Positions 37,927 through 47,574 are shown, counted from the stretch's first letter. The stretch is 64,000 bases of DNA from JANMZO01 sp963763135 (GCA_963763135.1 CAVXNJ010000003.1:400977-464976), one strand, 5' to 3'. A program made the numbers and translations. Notes: generated from the letters alone by a model not told the origin.

Positions 37927-39390
37927 ATGCCTGGACAAGCCGTGATGATGTTGGGTTGCACGAGCGATGCCGGCAAGTCGTTTCTCGTTACGGGGATTTG
38001 CCGGGCGCTGGCGAACCGGGGATTTAGCGTCGCTCCGTTCAAAGCGCAGAACATGTCCAACAATGCGGCGGTCACTCCCGACGGTTTGGAGATAGGCCGA
38101 GCTCAGTACGCGCAGGCGCTGGCTGCCCGTGTGGTGCCGAGCGTCCGGATGAATCCGGTGTTGCTCAAACCCATGAGCGACACGCGAGGGGCCGTGATCC
38201 TCAACGGCCGCCCCGCCCCGGAGGTCGAAGCAATGGCTTGGACGCAGCGTCCGAGCGTGACGTGGCCTGTCGTGGAGGGCGCGGTCCGATCGCTGATGGA
38301 CGACTACGACATTGTCGTGATCGAGGGGGCGGGCAGCCCGGCCGAAATCAATCTCCGACACAGTGACATCGTCAACATGCGTGTCGCCAAGGCCGTGCAG
38401 GCCCACAGCTACCTGTGCTCCGACATCGACAGGGGTGGCTCGTTCGCCCATCTGCTCGGTACCTGGCACTGTCTCGAACCTGACGAGCGCGAGCTTCTCA
38501 AGGGTTTTGTGCTGAACCGGTTTCGCGGTGATCCCACCCTCCTCGGGGATGCGACGGGGTGGCTCGAAGCCCAAACGGGTGTGCCGACCGTAGCCGTCGT
38601 GCCCTGGATCCATCATCAGCTACCCGAGGAAGACCGTCTGATCGTCCGAAATGCTGACGACGACTCCGACCCGAATTCGTCTGTGCGCATAGGAATCGTG
38701 CTGTACCCGTTTGCGTCGAACACTGACGAGTTCGACGTATTGGGAACGATCCCCGGTGTTTCGGTTTCGACCGTTCGCGAGGCCGAAGACCTTGACCGCT
38801 TTGATGCACTCATCCTTCCGGGTTCGCGAAACGTGGCGGTCAGCGCCGGGTGGTTGGGCTCGACCGGCCTCGGCCGACGCATCCGGGACCGTGTGACGGG
38901 TGGCGCTCACGTCCTCGGCATCTGCGGTGGCATGCAAATCCTCGGTTCTGCAATTCGTGACCCGCTCGGGCTCGAAGGCGGAGCGGTAGCGGGCCTCGAG
39001 CTCCTTGACGTAGCCACGGAGTTTGCCGCTGACAAAGTGACACAACCCTTCGCTGGAGTACTGATACCGACCGGTCGGTTGGTCCGCGGGTATGAGATTC
39101 ATCACGGTCGGACCGTGTCCCAACAAGATGGACGGGCGGTTGCCTTGTTCGACTCCGACGTCGGTTGGCAGCAGGACCGCGTCGTCGGGGTGTACGCGCA
39201 CGCGCTGCTGGAGGACGACGGCTTTCGGCAGTGGTGGCTGGGACGCCTCGGGATTTCGCCTGAGAATGCCGTGGCTGGTCGGGAGTCGTCGCTCTGGGCG
39301 GCGACGCTCGATGAGGAGTTCGACCGGGTTGCGGCTCACATCGAAACGACCGGCTTGGTCGAATCGATAGTGGGGGAACTGCGGGCCTGA
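37927..39390 (+). CDS. cobQ: Cobyric acid synthase
   Basis: The enzyme has 487 residues. The synthetase half opens with MLGCTSDAGKSFLVTGICRA (P-loop) and continues with PFKAQNMSNNAAVTPDG and VIEGAGSPAEINLRHSDIVN, all typical of CobQ. The C-terminal glutaminase has Cys in LGICGGMQILGSAI and the RGYEIHHGRT segment. It amidates four side chains of adenosylcobyrinic diamide in cobalamin synthesis. No other cob gene or B12 riboswitch is visible around it, so it stands alone here. Confidence 0.95.
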   Translation: MPGQAVMMLGCTSDAGKSFLVTGICRALANRGFSVAPFKAQNMSNNAAVTPDGLEIGRAQYAQALAARVVPSVRMNPVLLKPMSDTRGAVILNGRPAPEVEAMAWTQRPSVTWPVVEGAVRSLMDDYDIVVIEGAGSPAEINLRHSDIVNMRVAKAVQAHSYLCSDIDRGGSFAHLLGTWHCLEPDERELLKGFVLNRFRGDPTLLGDATGWLEAQTGVPTVAVVPWIHHQLPEEDRLIVRNADDDSDPNSSVRIGIVLYPFASNTDEFDVLGTIPGVSVSTVREAEDLDRFDALILPGSRNVAVSAGWLGSTGLGRRIRDRVTGGAHVLGICGGMQILGSAIRDPLGLEGGAVAGLELLDVATEFAADKVTQPFAGVLIPTGRLVRGYEIHHGRTVSQQDGRAVALFDSDVGWQQDRVVGVYAHALLEDDGFRQWWLGRLGISPENAVAGRESSLWAATLDEEFDRVAAHIETTGLVESIVGELRA

Positions 39391-39433
39391 CCACGGTCGC
39401 GTTCGAACCCGTGGAGCGATTGCCCGGGCCCGT

Positions 39434-40135
39434 CTACGGAAGGGGGAGTTCGTTCAGCTGCGAGAGCGGTGACTTTTTGCTGCTGAGCATGCTGCCGATA
39501 TCCGCCACCTGGGCGACGCTCATCACGAAAACCGAGATGGAGATCGTCAGGGTGATGACGCCGGAACGCAGCCACAGCGGTCGTCCGGGATCAAGCGACA
39601 GATAAGTGTCGTCAGACTGCTTGAGCACGTTGATTCGGCGGCGCTCACGCCAGTTTCCCTGAACGATCGCCATGGTTGTGATGATCGTGCGGGCCCGCCA
39701 GAATCCCTGCCGAAGGGTCTGGTTGGTGGCGTCTCGGAACGTAGCGATGCCGCACGTTCGACAGAACATTCCCGAGATCGATTCGACCACCTTCTTGCTT
39801 CGCCGGACACGGTAGTGCATGGTCATGGCCGGAGCCGCGTTGCAAAGTGAACAGATCTTTCCCGGATGACCGTTTGATTTGGAGAAGTTGTTCAAGGCCG
39901 GTGAATCCGCCGACAGCGTCGATCGAAGGTGGTCATCGACGGCGGATCGTTCTTCTGGGTCACTCAGGATTCGCCACGCTCGTTCGATCTCCGCCGACTT
40001 CGCCGCGGCCAATTCCGGCCCGAGCCCGCGCGAAATCTCGCTCAACACCCGATCGGCGTATTTCCGGGCGTCGTTGATCTCCCGTGGCGTTGCGTCAATG
40101 GAGACCCCGAGCAGAGCGTACGGGTCCGTATCCAT
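39434..40135 (-). CDS. J-domain-like membrane protein without HPD
   Basis: The protein has 233 residues from ATG 40135. Residues 1-70 follow a J domain (DPYALLGVSIDATPREINDARK, then IERAWRILSDPEERSAVDDHL), but the invariant HPD is replaced (YADRV at that place), so it should not stimulate DnaK ATPase. A zinc-ribbon-like pair CSLC and CRTC lies at ~95-130. A hydrophobic helix (VITLTISISVFVMSVAQVA) near the C-terminus would anchor it. Function unknown. A GCCGATATCGGC palindrome lies just upstream (40141-40152). Confidence 0.75.
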   Translation of the reverse strand: MDTDPYALLGVSIDATPREINDARKYADRVLSEISRGLGPELAAAKSAEIERAWRILSDPEERSAVDDHLRSTLSADSPALNNFSKSNGHPGKICSLCNAAPAMTMHYRVRRSKKVVESISGMFCRTCGIATFRDATNQTLRQGFWRARTIITTMAIVQGNWRERRRINVLKQSDDTYLSLDPGRPLWLRSGVITLTISISVFVMSVAQVADIGSMLSSKKSPLSQLNELPLP

Positions 40136-40205
40136 AGATTGCCGATATCGGCGATTTGTCCTGAATTCTGAAGTGTCGGCCGGGGACCGGCCGGCCCGAT
40201 GCTGG

Positions 40206-40751
40206 TTACGCGGGCGGGATCCGATCGTGCTGCGCTCCCACCAGAACGACCACGAGTACGCACGGCACATCAAACGGGTTTCGCCAGGCGTGACGGGTGC
40301 CGTTCTGGACAACGGTGTCGCCGGGCCCGAGTTCTACACTGGCGCCGTCGTCGAGTTCCAGCACCACGCGTCCCGACACGATGTATTCGTAGTCGATCGT
40401 TGCGGTGGTGTGCATGCCAGGGTTGGCTGGTTCCATGTGCGACGCGAGACCCGGCAGTTTGGTTTCCATCTCAGCCAGGGCTTCCTCAATGTTGGTGATT
40501 ACCGGAGCAGCCGTCGACGCCGGCGCCACCGTGAACAATCCGAACCGGAAGCCGTTCACCGGAGGAAAGTAGGCGGGGGTGGAGGGTGGTTCCCCGGAGT
40601 CGGGAAAGTGGCTGACTGTGTCGGATCCCCAGAGTCGAAAGAACTCGGCTCCCGGTGAGAGTGCGATCGTCGTCGGCTCGACGATCTCATCGCTCGCGAA
40701 GATCGCCTTCCCGTCCGCTGAATGCCCGGTCACAACGCGACGAATGCCCAT
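40206..40751 (-). CDS. Cupin-domain protein
   Basis: It has 181 residues from ATG 40751. The C-terminal half has the cupin motifs: HTTATIDYEYIVSGRVVLELDDG (motif 1, with His and Glu) and VELGPGDTVVQNGTRHAWRN (motif 2, His). A preceding segment with FPPVNGFRFGLFTVAP resembles cupins acting on small organic molecules. It could be a dioxygenase, an isomerase or a ligand sensor. It diverges from the small-protein/P1 peptidase pair. Confidence 0.87.
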   Translation of the reverse strand: MGIRRVVTGHSADGKAIFASDEIVEPTTIALSPGAEFFRLWGSDTVSHFPDSGEPPSTPAYFPPVNGFRFGLFTVAPASTAAPVITNIEEALAEMETKLPGLASHMEPANPGMHTTATIDYEYIVSGRVVLELDDGASVELGPGDTVVQNGTRHAWRNPFDVPCVLVVVLVGAQHDRIPPA

Positions 40752-40821
40752 GGCGCAACTCCTTGATGCTTGGTGATGGTCTCGAATAGATGCCGGGACA
40801 TTAACGGAACCGGGGCACTGC

Positions 40822-41082
40822 GTGCCGGTCGACCACGAAAACGCGATGGTGCTTGCCGGTCGCGCCCTCGGCGCTCACCGGATACTGTCCGACCGTGCAA
40901 CAGTCGAGCGCGTGCGGCGAGCGATGATGGAGACCGTGAACCTTTATGACACCGGGGTCGACCGTGCCCCAATCTGTCCGGCCTGTGGCGTTACGATGCT
41001 CCCGGCCCATTTGTCGAATGTCATCGATTCTGATTTCGTGTGCGACAACGATGAATGTGACGCCTTCGGGGGAGGCTACTGA
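40822..41082 (+). CDS. Small zinc-ribbon-like protein, unknown
   Basis: The frame from GTG 40822 gives 86 residues (ATG 40846 would give 78). The C-terminal part has four Cys in pairs (CPACGVTML and CDNDECDAFGG), fitting a zinc ribbon. The N-terminal half is helical. It ends one base before the P1 peptidase GTG and carries that gene's GGGGGAGG ribosome site within its last codons, so the two are probably coupled. I do not recognise the family. Confidence 0.6.
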   Translation: MPVDHENAMVLAGRALGAHRILSDRATVERVRRAMMETVNLYDTGVDRAPICPACGVTMLPAHLSNVIDSDFVCDNDECDAFGGGY

Positions 41083-41083
41083 C

Positions 41084-41950
41084 GTGATAACCGACGTGCC
41101 CGGAGTCCGGGTCGGCCACTGGACCGATCATGGCGCAAGAACGGGGTGCACAGTCGTGCTGCTTCCATCGGACTGCGTCGCATCGGGCGAAGTCCGCGGT
41201 GGTTCTCCGGCGACGCGGGAGTTTGCGCTCCTCGATCCACTTCGTAAGGTTGACTCCGTTCACGCCGTCGTGCTCTCGGGAGGTTCGGCATTCGGGTTGG
41301 CTTCCTGCGACGGAGTGGTCGACTGGCTCGACGAGCACGGGATTGGATTTCCCACGGCCGTCGGGCCCGTGCCGATCGTCGTCGGTCTGTCCTTGTTCGA
41401 TCTTGCCGTCGGCGATGGAAAGGTCCGTCCCGGGCCGTTGGCTGGACGCACCGCCGCTGAGGCTGCGGCTTCGGGCGCCTTCGAAGTCGGGCAGGTAGGG
41501 GCGGCCTGTGGCGCAACAGTGGGAAAGTGGGCCGGTCGAGCCAAGGCCGCGCCCGGTGGTCTTGGCACCGCGACCATTCGAGCCGGAGAATTAATAGTAA
41601 GCGCGCTTATCGCGGTGAACGCGTTCGGGTATATTGACGACGGCACGACGGTATTCGACATCGGAGCGCCAAACTTGATCATCGAGCCCGACAATGCCTT
41701 CGGCAACACCACCATCGGCGTCATAGTGACCAACGCGACGCTCGCAAAGAAGGACTGTCACCTCGTAGCGCAGAGCGGTCACGACGGGGTGGCAAGGGCA
41801 CTGCTACCGGCTCATACCGACGCCGATGGTGATGCGTTGGTTGCCGTCGCCACGGGTGCGGTCGAGGCCGACTTCTTTCATGTTCGGTTGTTGGCGCAAC
41901 AAGCCGTGACCCGGGCTATCCGATCGGTCGGGCCACCGGCGAAACACTGA
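41084..41950 (+). CDS. P1-family (DmpA/NylC-type) self-cleaving Ntn hydrolase
   Basis: It has 288 residues from GTG 41084, with a GGGGGAGG site upstream. The opening ITDVPGVRVGHWTD and the motif GGSAFGLASCDGVVDWL are those of the P1 (S58/T) peptidases. AFGNTTIGVIVTNA contains the Asn-Thr junction at which NylC-type enzymes cleave themselves, exposing the N-terminal Thr nucleophile. Members cut beta-peptides, D-aminopeptides or nylon oligomers. The natural substrate is unknown. The codons at 41592-41610 are unusually AT-rich and hold a TAAGCGCGCTTA palindrome. Confidence 0.9.
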   Translation: MITDVPGVRVGHWTDHGARTGCTVVLLPSDCVASGEVRGGSPATREFALLDPLRKVDSVHAVVLSGGSAFGLASCDGVVDWLDEHGIGFPTAVGPVPIVVGLSLFDLAVGDGKVRPGPLAGRTAAEAAASGAFEVGQVGAACGATVGKWAGRAKAAPGGLGTATIRAGELIVSALIAVNAFGYIDDGTTVFDIGAPNLIIEPDNAFGNTTIGVIVTNATLAKKDCHLVAQSGHDGVARALLPAHTDADGDALVAVATGAVEADFFHVRLLAQQAVTRAIRSVGPPAKH

Positions 41951-42038
41951 AAGGGAAGTTCGACGTGTGGATGCATCCGTCGGCTGTCCCGCTGGGCTCC
42001 TCTTCGCGAGCCCTTATGTTCACATAGCTCTGGCGGGT

Positions 42039-43150
42039 CTACTCGGGGGCGGAGGCGTTATGCGACACGCTGGCCACGAAGCCGATTTCGGGTAGCGCCG
42101 TGCCAGACGCCTGGGCGATGAAACAGTCGGCGGTGGCTTCCGGACCGTCAACGGCCTGGATCCGCATCCAGGGTTGATCCGTCGACGTGATGCTCGCGAG
42201 AACGCGTTCCATGCTTCACCGAGTCGATCGCTGAACCCCGACTGGCCCCACTCCGCGGTTCGCTTCGCGACCTGCGCTGGTGCAAAGAACATTTCCGGTC
42301 GCGGCCCGGGTAGTGCCGATGAACCGCCAACCTCCTCCCAATGGGTTCCGCCCACGACGCAGTCATAGCGCAGTGAGTCACCTAGTTGAGTGTGCACCGC
42401 CAGCCGGGTCGCTGAGCTTCCGGAAAGGTCGACGTATACCGTCGGCTCAGGTTGCAATCGCGACGTGTCGCTGTAGGTCAGGACCTCGTCGTAACAACCG
42501 AGAGATTCCGTGAATTCACGGTTTCGCTCCGACGTCAGCCCAACAACTCGAACGGTTTGGCGACGGTGCAGACAAAACGCTGCGCCATACGCGGTTTTGC
42601 TCGATGCGCTCGAGAGCACAATCGTATGCGCGCCGAACATCGTGTTGTCGGCGAGGAAATCGTCAATCAGAAACGATGTCGTGAACAGGGGCCGCAGCAG
42701 CATCTGTTCGGCTTCGCGGTCCGCCACATAGCTCGGATCAGCCGATACGCGGACATAGTTGTTGTACACCGAGTGAAGTTCTCGGCGGTGCGAAACGCCG
42801 TCGAAGAAGCCCGTGGGGGTGACCTTGGCCGGTTGGACCACAACGTGCGAGGCCATTGGGTAATAGCCGTAGAACCGCTCACCGACTGCGACTCCATCGC
42901 ACCGGCTTTCAACGACATCGCCGAACCCCCACACCGGCACAATGCCCCACTCGGGCTCAGCGCTTGGGAAGAAGTTCCAGTAGTTCATTGCGTCGCCGAA
43001 TACTGCGTAGGTCACGTTGTTGGCCGTGACCGCGAACCGGTCAACACGGAGCAGAACGTCGCCGTCGGCGAGATCGGGGGTTGGTCGATTCACAAGACGG
43101 TGCTCCGTGATGGTGTTCTTCCGGACCTGGACTTCGACGATGTCGCTCAT
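42039..43150 (-). CDS. DUF2855-family reductase-like protein, frameshifted near C-terminus
   Basis: From ATG 43150 the frame matches DUF2855 (LLRVDRFAVTANNVTYAVFGD, then YYPMASHVVVQP and LSSASSKTAYGAAFCL), a branch of medium-chain dehydrogenase-like proteins. After AWNAFSRAS the reading becomes Arg/Pro-rich and unnatural. The -1 frame from about 42200 instead gives DQPWMRIQAVDGPEA, then LPEIGFVASV and a stop at 42039, as expected for the family's end. The span is 1112 bp (3n+2), so one base is missing, or the last ~50 residues were replaced. Function unknown. Confidence 0.8.
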
Positions 43151-43257
43151 TTGACTGGCTTTCTGAGATGCGGACCCGTTAACTCTGTCATCTGTCCACC
43201 GTTCTTGCCATGATGCGAATCCACCGAGACCCGACGCCATTCGCCGATACTTCAGGA

Positions 43258-43377
43258 ATGACAGCACTCGCAGGAGAAATCCATCGCGCCCGACGTCGTC
43301 CGAGGTGGCTCGCCGCCGTGGTCGGAATGGGGTTGATGGTCGCGCTTGCGGGCTGCATCCGGATCGACAACGGCTAA
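43258..43377 (+). CDS. Tiny lipoprotein-like reading frame
   Basis: The frame encodes 39 residues. A basic start (RARRRPRW) is followed by a hydrophobic core and the lipobox VALAGC, then only six more residues (IRIDNG) before TAA. It has the form of a lipoprotein leader with almost no mature part. It could be an entericidin-like small lipoprotein or a truncated gene. AGGAATG gives a weak ribosome site. Confidence 0.4.
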   Translation: MTALAGEIHRARRRPRWLAAVVGMGLMVALAGCIRIDNG

Positions 43378-43447
43378 CGCCAAGTAGCAACGAAACGCGC
43401 TGATCGATCAGGCCGGACCTATGTGTGGCCCGATGGGTCCGGACCGA

Positions 43448-44551
43448 TCAGCGCGGACTCTTGCGCCGATCGACCGTGGCGAGCACGGCACTCGCCGAGG
43501 TGGAGCGGTCGTCGGTCAACACCGACGTTTCGGGTACGGGTCCACCGAGTCCGTATGCGGCCACGGCGGCGAACGAGGGAATGATCTCGCGAAGTTCCCG
43601 AGGAGGAGGGAAGTATTCGTCTTCCTCGGTGACGCGGACCACCTGGACGCCGTCGCGGGGAGCAAGCGCAGCGATCACGGCCTCGACCAGATCATCGGGC
43701 GCTGACGCGCCGGCCGTGACGCCGACCGTGCCTTTGAGGTCGCTCGGAAGCTCGCCCGAGTGATTGACGCGGTACACCCGGTCGCATCCGGCGGCCTTCG
43801 CGACTTTGGCGAGGGCCACTGTGTTGGACGAATTGGCCGACCCAATGACGACGATGGCGTCGCATTCCGGGGCCATCGCCGTGAGCGCAGTCTGGCGATT
43901 CGTGGTCGCGTAGCAAAGGTCGGAGTGGCCGGGAACCCACATGGTGGGGTATTTCGACTGCGCGGCCGCCAGGACATCGGCCCAGTCGTGGTGTGACAAC
44001 GTGGTCTGCGCGAGCAGGGCGACCGGAACATCGCCGAGATCGAGTGACTCGACGTCGGCAGTCGATTCGACGAGGTGCATGGCCTCGGGCGCAACGGCCA
44101 TGGTGCCGATGGCTTCGTCGTGGCCTTCATGGCCGATGTAGATGATCTGGAAACCCTTACCGCTGCGGACTTTGGCTTCATGGTGCACCTTGGTCACGAG
44201 CGGGCATACGGCGTTGACCACAAAGCCACCCTTGGCCTGCGCTTCGGCGACGACCTCGGGAGCGGAACCATGCGCGCTTAACATCAGCGGGGCGCCTTCG
44301 GGAACCTCTTCAATTGAGTCGACAAAAACGACACCGAGCTCGCGGAACCGGTCGACCACAAGCCGGTTGTGCACGATCTCGTGGTAGCAGTACACCGGGG
44401 CGTCGAACATCCTGATCATCCAGATCAGCGCTTTGATGGCCATCTCCACACCGGCGCAGAACCCGCGAGGGGCGGCCAGCAGGACGCGATCGATAGACGA
44501 GACGGGCCCGGGGACCGAACCGGGTTCAGGAAGCTGTTCCAACGGAGTCAT
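43448..44551 (-). CDS. ispH: 4-hydroxy-3-methylbut-2-enyl diphosphate reductase
   Basis: The protein has 367 residues from ATG 44551. The three iron-sulfur Cys are in APRGFCAGVEMAI, VNAVCPLVTKVHHE and GHSDLCYATTNRQ. The conserved SANSSNTVAL segment binds the diphosphate. It performs the last step of the MEP isoprenoid pathway. The gene diverges from the radical SAM gene with 30 bp between starts. A serine-alanine stretch uses the rare codon TTA at 44279-44281, within a TAAGCGCGC motif. Confidence 0.96.
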   Translation of the reverse strand: MTPLEQLPEPGSVPGPVSSIDRVLLAAPRGFCAGVEMAIKALIWMIRMFDAPVYCYHEIVHNRLVVDRFRELGVVFVDSIEEVPEGAPLMLSAHGSAPEVVAEAQAKGGFVVNAVCPLVTKVHHEAKVRSGKGFQIIYIGHEGHDEAIGTMAVAPEAMHLVESTADVESLDLGDVPVALLAQTTLSHHDWADVLAAAQSKYPTMWVPGHSDLCYATTNRQTALTAMAPECDAIVVIGSANSSNTVALAKVAKAAGCDRVYRVNHSGELPSDLKGTVGVTAGASAPDDLVEAVIAALAPRDGVQVVRVTEEDEYFPPPRELREIIPSFAAVAAYGLGGPVPETSVLTDDRSTSASAVLATVDRRKSPR

Positions 44552-44581
44552 CAATACTGAGGGTACCGGTAACCTTGCACT

Positions 44582-45982
44582 ATGTCGTTACCTACCGTCG
44601 TCTCGGTCGAACCGGGATCCCCCGCAGATGCGGCGGGAGTCCACCCCGGCGACGAGATCTCGCTGATGAACGGCCAGGTCGTGCGAGACGTCATCCAGTA
44701 CCGGCTTTTGGCCGATGAGGCCGAAGTCGAACTCGTTGTTTCGCGTGGTGGCATGGAGATCTCGTTGGAGATCGAGAAGCGCGAGGGACAGACGCTTGGC
44801 ATCGAAGTGCAATCGGCACTGTTCGACCAGCTCAGAACGTGTGACAACCACTGTTCGTTCTGCTTCATCTACCAGCTCCCGCCCGGCATGCGCTCGAGCC
44901 TTTACCTGAAAGACGACGACTATCGCCTGTCATTCCTCTACGGAAACTTCACCACGCTGACCCGGTTCACCGAAGCCGATCTGGAGCGGGTCATCACCGA
45001 GGGATTGTCGCCACTCAACGTTTCGATCCACGCGACCGACCCCGAAGTGCGCTCCGATCTGCTTCGCAACCGTCGCGGTGCGACCAGCCTTCGCTGGCTG
45101 CGAGCGTTGCTCGACCATGGCATCGAGGTTCATGGCCAACTCGTCATCTGCCCCGGACTCAACGACGGTGCGGTCCTCACTGACACGCTCTGCGGAATTT
45201 TGGAGCAGTACTCCGAACTCGCGTCGCTGCACGCGGTTCCGCTTGGAATCTCCAAGTTCAACAAGGAGCCCGGTCTGCGTCTCCACACGGTCGAAGAAGC
45301 GTGTGCGGTGATCGACACGGTCGAGGCCTGGCAACAGGTGTTCCTGGACACCCTCGGACACCGTCTGGCGTTCTGCGCCGACGAGTACTACCTGATGGCT
45401 CAGCGCCCGTTTCCGCCCCGAGAGGCCTATGAGGATTTCTGCCAGCACGAGAACGGCATAGGAATGGCCCGCACCCTCGAAGCTGAACTGATGGGACTCG
45501 CAGACACTCCGACGGAAGTCGCCAGTGGATTCTTCGCCTGGGTCGAGGGAGCGCCGGCCGAAGGTTATCGGGCGCCACGAACCGTTGGTCTGGCCGACTC
45601 CGTTGCCTCCGCTCCGGGCTCGATCACGCTTCGGCCCCGCCAAAATGCTCCCATCGCGATCCTGACGGGGGAGTACGGCGCCGAAGTGTTGAAGACCCTC
45701 CTCCCTCCGGTTCTGTCCGAACTCGGCCGATCCGATGTGCGCATACTTCCGGTTCGGAACGAGTTCTTTGGAGGTAATACCGCGGTCACCGGCCTCATGG
45801 TGGGATCCGACCTCGCTCGGGTTCTCGGCAACGAGCCGGAAGGGCATCGGTACCTTCTGCCCGACGTGTGCTTGAGCAAAGGGGTGTTCCTCGACGGCAC
45901 GTCGCCGGCCGATCTTCCCCGACCGGTTGAGATCGTGGCTACCAACGGCATTGCGCTTCGCGAGGCGCTCGCCACCGGCTGA
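44582..45982 (+). CDS. PDZ/DUF512 radical SAM-like protein (TIGR03279 type)
   Basis: It has 466 residues. The N-terminal ~60 residues are a PDZ-like domain (EPGSPADAAGVHPGDEIS). The cluster motif CDNHCSFCFI (CxxxCxxC) follows at ~85, then LKDDDYRLSFLYGNFTTLT and the DUF512 C-terminal half ending with LPDVCLSKGVFLDGT. The family is widespread and often lies beside der, as here, but has no proven reaction. The iron-sulfur site should bind S-adenosylmethionine. Confidence 0.9.
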   Translation: MSLPTVVSVEPGSPADAAGVHPGDEISLMNGQVVRDVIQYRLLADEAEVELVVSRGGMEISLEIEKREGQTLGIEVQSALFDQLRTCDNHCSFCFIYQLPPGMRSSLYLKDDDYRLSFLYGNFTTLTRFTEADLERVITEGLSPLNVSIHATDPEVRSDLLRNRRGATSLRWLRALLDHGIEVHGQLVICPGLNDGAVLTDTLCGILEQYSELASLHAVPLGISKFNKEPGLRLHTVEEACAVIDTVEAWQQVFLDTLGHRLAFCADEYYLMAQRPFPPREAYEDFCQHENGIGMARTLEAELMGLADTPTEVASGFFAWVEGAPAEGYRAPRTVGLADSVASAPGSITLRPRQNAPIAILTGEYGAEVLKTLLPPVLSELGRSDVRILPVRNEFFGGNTAVTGLMVGSDLARVLGNEPEGHRYLLPDVCLSKGVFLDGTSPADLPRPVEIVATNGIALREALATG

Positions 45983-46011
45983 ACGGACCGTGTGACCCCT
46001 GTCGTTCAGCA

Positions 46012-46027
46012 TGGCAACCGGTTGCCA
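46012..46027. promoter_or_regulatory. 16-bp perfect palindrome upstream of der
   Basis: TGGCAACCGGTTGCCA lies 30 bp after the DUF512 stop and 111 bp before der. It has no spacer, so it is a poor hairpin but a good dimeric protein site. No T tract follows. Confidence 0.55.
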
Positions 46028-46137
46028 GTACCATTAGAGCCTCGCTTTCGGCCGTCTAAGCCGGTCTCCGGAGTAGATCTGAACCTTCGGGCTGGGTCAA
46101 ACGCCACCGAGCGAGCCACGAGGCCTAGGAAACAAGC

Positions 46138-47562
46138 ATGAGCGAACAATCGAAACGGCGTGCGAAGTCCGCCCAGACCTCACGAATTACCTTCACCAAT
46201 CCACGTGGTCTTCCGATTGTGGCGGTCGTCGGTCGGCCGAACGTTGGGAAGTCCACGCTGGTCAACCGGGTCGTCGGGCGTCGTGAGGCGATCGTCGAAG
46301 AACGCCCGGGAGTCACCCGGGACCGCAAGGACCTTGAGGCGGAGTGGTGCGGTGTCCCGTTCCTGATCGTCGACACCGGCGGATGGATGGAGAACGGCAA
46401 CGAACTCGACGACAAAGTTTCTCGTCAGGCCGAAAAAGCGATCGAAGAGGCCGACCTGGTCCTGTTCGTAGTCGACGTGACGGTCGGCATCACGCCCGAA
46501 GACGAAGCGATTGCCGATGTGGTTCGCCGTCGTCGGTCCAAAGACACCACGTTTGTTTTGGTCAACAAGGTCGATGGCGAAACCCGGGATCCCGATATCT
46601 GGGCCTTCATCGCACTCGGCATGGGCGATCCGATCGGCGTGAGCGCGCTCCACGGCCGTGGCACCGGAGACTTCCTCGATGAGGTCATCGCCGTTCTTCC
46701 CGCACCGGAGCGTCCTGAAGGCGGACCCCGGGAAGATTTCGACCACGAACAGGCCGTCGACGAGGCAACGTATGACCACATGGGAGTCGGTGGTGGAAAG
46801 GTTCCTGCCGTCGTCATCGCTGGTCGGCCAAACGTCGGCAAGTCCACCTTGTTCAACCGTCTGATCGGCGACGAGCGGTCTATCGTCCACGACATGGCCG
46901 GCACGACCCGCGATGCCGTCGACACCGTCGTGGAAACTCCGGAAGGACACATCCGTTTTGTCGATACGGCCGGTATGCGCCGCAAGTCGAAGATCGACGA
47001 AGGTGCCGAGTACTTCTCGATGGTCCGGGCGCTTCAGGCCATCGACAACGCCGACGCCGCTCTGCTGGTGCTCGACGCCGCCGAAGGCGTGACTCACCAA
47101 GACCAACGACTCGCGGAGCGCATCGATGCGTCGGGCTGCCCGATCGTCGTGATCTTGAACAAGTGGGACACGCTCGACAACGAACAGCGCCTCGAGGCGA
47201 TGGCCAGCGTCGAAGACCGTCTTGCCTTCCTCGGTTACGCGCCGATCCTGAAGGTAAGCGCACTTAATGGGTTCGGCGTCCATAAGCTCATGCCGCTGCT
47301 CAGCGAGTCGATTTCGCAGTATCACATGCGCGTTCCGACCAGGGAGCTCAACGACCTGATCGCTGAAGCACAACAGCTGCACCCGGTGCGTGAAGCCCGC
47401 ATCCTCTACGCAACACAGGGGGCGACCGATCCGCCCACATTCACGTTGTTCGCGAACCGAGACCTGTCACCGCAGTACCTCCGGTACCTGGAACGCAAGA
47501 TCCGCGAGCGGTTCAACTTCGGGTCGACTCCGGTGAAGCTGCGGGTCCGTAAGCGCGGTTAG
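46138..47562 (+). CDS. der: Ribosome biogenesis GTPase Der (EngA)
   Basis: This protein has 474 residues with two GTPase domains. Each has VVGRPNVGKSTL or IAGRPNVGKSTLFNR, a DTGG or DTAG switch, and NKVD/NKWD specificity motifs. The C-terminal KH-like domain ends with FGSTPVKLRVRKR. It matures the 50S subunit. In mycobacteria it follows cmk directly; here 25 kb of other genes separate them. A TAAGCGCACTTA motif interrupts the usual codon bias at 47255-47266. Confidence 0.97.
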   Translation: MSEQSKRRAKSAQTSRITFTNPRGLPIVAVVGRPNVGKSTLVNRVVGRREAIVEERPGVTRDRKDLEAEWCGVPFLIVDTGGWMENGNELDDKVSRQAEKAIEEADLVLFVVDVTVGITPEDEAIADVVRRRRSKDTTFVLVNKVDGETRDPDIWAFIALGMGDPIGVSALHGRGTGDFLDEVIAVLPAPERPEGGPREDFDHEQAVDEATYDHMGVGGGKVPAVVIAGRPNVGKSTLFNRLIGDERSIVHDMAGTTRDAVDTVVETPEGHIRFVDTAGMRRKSKIDEGAEYFSMVRALQAIDNADAALLVLDAAEGVTHQDQRLAERIDASGCPIVVILNKWDTLDNEQRLEAMASVEDRLAFLGYAPILKVSALNGFGVHKLMPLLSESISQYHMRVPTRELNDLIAEAQQLHPVREARILYATQGATDPPTFTLFANRDLSPQYLRYLERKIRERFNFGSTPVKLRVRKRG

Positions 47563-47574
47563 TTCGAGACACCC

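Noticed and set aside
46180..47382. 400-codon minus-strand frame opposite der
   Set aside because: Der is complete and highly conserved on the plus strand.
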